The translations under genes were made by a program, and so were the position numbers. The notes beneath the pieces are model-generated. The model did not search any database, was not told where the DNA came from, and saw nothing but the letters and a program-made list of their open reading frames with translations. A stretch of 16,327 nucleotides of DNA, from the NCBI GenBank assembly GCA_014377155.1, contig JACMQD010000046.1:1-16327 (forward strand). Reading direction: 5' to 3'. This document shows, one piece after another, positions 14,317-16,327 of this stretch. How positions within the stretch are numbered: position 1 is the first letter of the stretch; each line of letters starts with the position of its first letter. The stretch comes from Herminiimonas sp. (GTDB taxonomy: Bacteria > Pseudomonadota > Gammaproteobacteria > Burkholderiales > Burkholderiaceae).

Positions 14317-15318
14317 ATGAAAATTGCCATTTTCGGCGCCGGTTCTATCGGCGCCTATGCCGGCGGGGCCTTGCTGGCCGCCGGCGGCGACGTCGTTCTG
14401 ATCGGTCGTGCGAACATGCACGAGCGTATTCGCAGGCAGGGCCTTCGACTCACCGATCTGCATGGACACGATGTCAGCCCCGACGCGTCGCAAGTGCCTT
14501 ATTCGGAAGATGCCACCGCACTGGCCGATGCCGATCTTATCCTTGTCACGGTCAAAAGTGCCGATACTGCCGCCGCTGCGCACACCATTGACAAGCATGC
14601 AAAGCCTTCCGCGCTGCTGATCAGCCTGCAAAACGGCGTGGGCAATGCCGATACGCTGCGCAGTTCCGTGCAAACGCGTAAGGTCTTGGGCGGGATGGTG
14701 CCCTTTAACGTCGTGCAAATGCCAGACGGTCGCCTGCATCGTGGCACTGAAGGCGAAATCGTCATCGAAGCCGATGCCGCTGCAGAGCGCTGGCAGCCGC
14801 TGTTTGCCGAGGCTCATCTGCCGCTTCAACAAAGAGTTGATTTTGCTGCGGTCCAGTGGGGCAAGCTGCTCATTAATTTGAACAATCCTATCAATGCCTT
14901 GAGCGGCTTGCCGTTGAAGACGCAACTGTCGCAGCGTGCCTACCGGCGCTGCCTGGCACTGCTGATCGATGAGGCACGGCGCGTACTACAAGCCAGCGGC
15001 ATCGAGCCGGCAAAAGTAGCCCGCATCGGTCCGCACTTGCTGCCGTCATTACTGCGCTTGCCGGATGCGCTGTTTAGGCGGATTGCCGCCGCCATGCTGC
15101 GAATCGACCCGGAAGCGCGTTCGTCGATGTGGGAAGATCTGCAGGCGGGACGCCGCACCGAAGTCGATTATCTCAACGGCGCAGTGCTCGCACTGGCCGA
15201 GTCACACGGAATCGATGCGCCGGCAAATCGCCGCATCGTCGCCCTGATACGGCGCGCTGAAGAAGGCTCGCAACCGGCGATGGCCGGCGACGCATTGTTC
15301 GATGCCTTACGGGCGTAA
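14317..15318 (+). CDS. panE: 2-dehydropantoate 2-reductase (ketopantoate reductase)
   Basis: The enzyme reduces ketopantoate to pantoate with NADPH in pantothenate/coenzyme A synthesis; cytoplasmic, 333 residues. The nucleotide-binding motif GAGSIG is at 7-12, VTVKSADT is at 78-84 with Lys80, and QNGVGN is at 105-110. Catalytic Lys183 lies in WGKLLINLNNPINAL with Asn187, and the C-terminal domain has S270…E282 in SSMWEDLQAGRRTEVDYLNG, spaced as Ser244/Glu256 of the E. coli enzyme. It is somewhat longer than E. coli PanE. There is no clear ribosome binding site, but the Rossmann motif fixes the start. Some panE-like genes act on other 2-keto acids, and no other pantothenate gene is adjacent. 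Confidence 0.85.
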   Translation: MKIAIFGAGSIGAYAGGALLAAGGDVVLIGRANMHERIRRQGLRLTDLHGHDVSPDASQVPYSEDATALADADLILVTVKSADTAAAAHTIDKHAKPSALLISLQNGVGNADTLRSSVQTRKVLGGMVPFNVVQMPDGRLHRGTEGEIVIEADAAAERWQPLFAEAHLPLQQRVDFAAVQWGKLLINLNNPINALSGLPLKTQLSQRAYRRCLALLIDEARRVLQASGIEPAKVARIGPHLLPSLLRLPDALFRRIAAAMLRIDPEARSSMWEDLQAGRRTEVDYLNGAVLALAESHGIDAPANRRIVALIRRAEEGSQPAMAGDALFDALRA

Positions 15319-15351
15319 AAATCCCCTCGTACCGCAAGCGATAGGAGGGGA
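15316..15351 (-). terminator. Intrinsic terminator of htpG
   Basis: Read on the minus strand, TCCCCTC (15351-15345) pairs with GAGGGGA (15328-15322) around a 16-nt loop that can form a small inner CGC/GCG stem, followed by five T (15321-15317). It lies 50 bp after the htpG stop and overlaps the panE stop codon. In the plus direction the T-run is missing, so panE gets only the hairpin. Confidence 0.8.
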
Positions 15352-15401
15352 GATTCACTGCCTGTCAGGCAACGCGGACAACGCCGTCGCCTTAATGACT
15401 G

Positions 15402-16327
15402 TTACTTGGATGTCATGCCCAACAACATCGCATTCAGGCGTCGAACGAATCCGCTCGGATCGGTCAGCGCCCCGCCTTCGGCAAGCAAGGCCTGGTCGAA
15501 CAAGATATTGGCCCAGTCGTCGAACTTCGCATCTTCATATTTCAAACGCTGCACCAGCGGGTGATCCGGATTGATTTCCAGAATCGGCTTGGAATCCGGC
15601 GCGCTTTGTCCCGCTTGCTTGAGCATGCGCAGCAAGTTGCCCGACAATTCGTTTTCATCGGCTACCAGGCAAGCCGGCGAATCCGTCAGGCGGAACGTAA
15701 CGCGTACTTCCTTGGCCTTGTCCGCCAGGGACGCCTGCATCTTTTCTACCAGGTCCTTGTACTGCGTCTGGGTTTCCTCGTGCTGCTTCTTTTCGGTTTC
15801 GTTTTCGAGTTGGCCCAGATCGAGTCCACCTTTGGCAACCGATGCCAATTCCTTGCCTTCGAAGTCCTGCAGGAATGACAGCATCCACTCGTCGACGCGA
15901 TCGGTCAGCAGCAAGACTTCGACGCCTTTCTTCTTGAAGATTTCAAGATGCGGGCTGTTTTTTGCGGCAGCATACGATTCGCCGGTAGCGTAATAGATCT
16001 TGTCCTGGCCTTCTTTCATGCGACCGATGTAATCGGCAAACGACACGCTTTGCTCATCGCCCTCGTTGCTGGTCGAGGCGAAGCGCAGCAGCTTGGCGAT
16101 ACGGTCCTTGTTGCTGGTATCCTCGCCAATCCCTTCTTTCAGCACTTGGCCGAATTCCTTCCAGAAGGTCACATACTTATCTTTCTTTTCCTGCTCATCG
16201 GCATTGGCCAGCTCTTCCAGCATCGACAGCACGCGCTTGGTCGAGCCTTCCCGGATGACCTTGACGTCGCGTGACTCTTGCAGCAATTCGCGCGAGACGT
16301 TCAACGGCAAATCGTTGGAATCGATGA
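15402..16327 (-). CDS. htpG: Molecular chaperone HtpG (Hsp90), C-terminal part
   Basis: Bacterial Hsp90, an ATP-driven cytoplasmic chaperone; the 307 residues here are roughly the C-terminal half. The frame is open to the window edge and begins in the conserved middle-domain block [15 protein letters not shown], followed by REGSTKRVL, the [16 protein letters not shown] block, [13 protein letters not shown], and the C-terminal dimerisation region with SPACLV and [10 protein letters not shown]. The ATP-binding N-terminal domain lies beyond the right edge. The first in-frame start near 16310 is internal, not real. It is convergent with panE. Nothing is missing or altered in the visible part. Confidence 0.97.
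   Translation of the reverse strand, partial: IDSNDLPLNVSRELLQESRDVKVIREGSTKRVLSMLEELANADEQEKKDKYVTFWKEFGQVLKEGIGEDTSNKDRIAKLLRFASTSNEGDEQSVSFADYIGRMKEGQDKIYYATGESYAAAKNSPHLEIFKKKGVEVLLLTDRVDEWMLSFLQDFEGKELASVAKGGLDLGQLENETEKKQHEETQTQYKDLVEKMQASLADKAKEVRVTFRLTDSPACLVADENELSGNLLRMLKQAGQSAPDSKPILEINPDHPLVQRLKYEDAKFDDWANILFDQALLAEGGALTDPSGFVRRLNAMLLGMTSK

Overview
The window reads as a chromosomal segment of a betaproteobacterium, most likely order Burkholderiales and family Oxalobacteraceae (Herbaspirillum/Collimonas/Herminiimonas type). This is inferred from the gene families, the moderately GC-rich coding sequence, the UrtB architecture and the Cys-repeat stress protein; no rRNA or other marker is present to prove it.

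Region 1 (1-6840, minus strand) is a urea uptake and urease operon read as urtA-urtB-urtC-urtD-urtE-ureD. UrtA is a Tat-exported binding protein, UrtB and UrtC are the permeases, UrtD and UrtE the ATPases, and ureD (cut at the left edge) starts the urease maturation genes, so imported urea is passed straight to urease. A sigma-54 type -24/-12 element lies upstream of urtA, with a possible NtrC-like site about 90 bp further up, which suggests nitrogen-limitation control. Two joints break the otherwise tight operon: a 221-bp urtA-urtB gap with inverted GGGGTCAGAG repeats, and a 203-bp urtD-urtE gap that a 67-codon ORF fills almost exactly.

Region 2 (7044-9599, plus) is a divergent 851-residue helical DUF349-repeat protein. 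It is followed by a 445-bp stretch without a confident gene.

Region 3 (10045-12176, plus) is a run of five small envelope or stress-type genes: a secreted protein with three CX10C repeats, an OsmB-like glycine-zipper lipoprotein, an lmo0937-type small membrane protein, a DUF883/ElaB-type protein and a PA2169-type four-helix-bundle protein. A clear intrinsic terminator closes it. The cluster is probably an osmotic or general envelope-stress module.

Region 4 (12323-15318, plus) has a YgfF-like short-chain dehydrogenase (GTG start), a gene-poor stretch with small hypothetical ORFs, an Mpo1/DUF962-like membrane protein and a ketopantoate reductase (panE). Region 5 (15316-16327, minus) is the 3' part of htpG (Hsp90) with its terminator. 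Everything except the operon joints and the small-gene clusters looks like ordinary core genome; I see no IS element, CRISPR array, tRNA, rRNA or phage genes.
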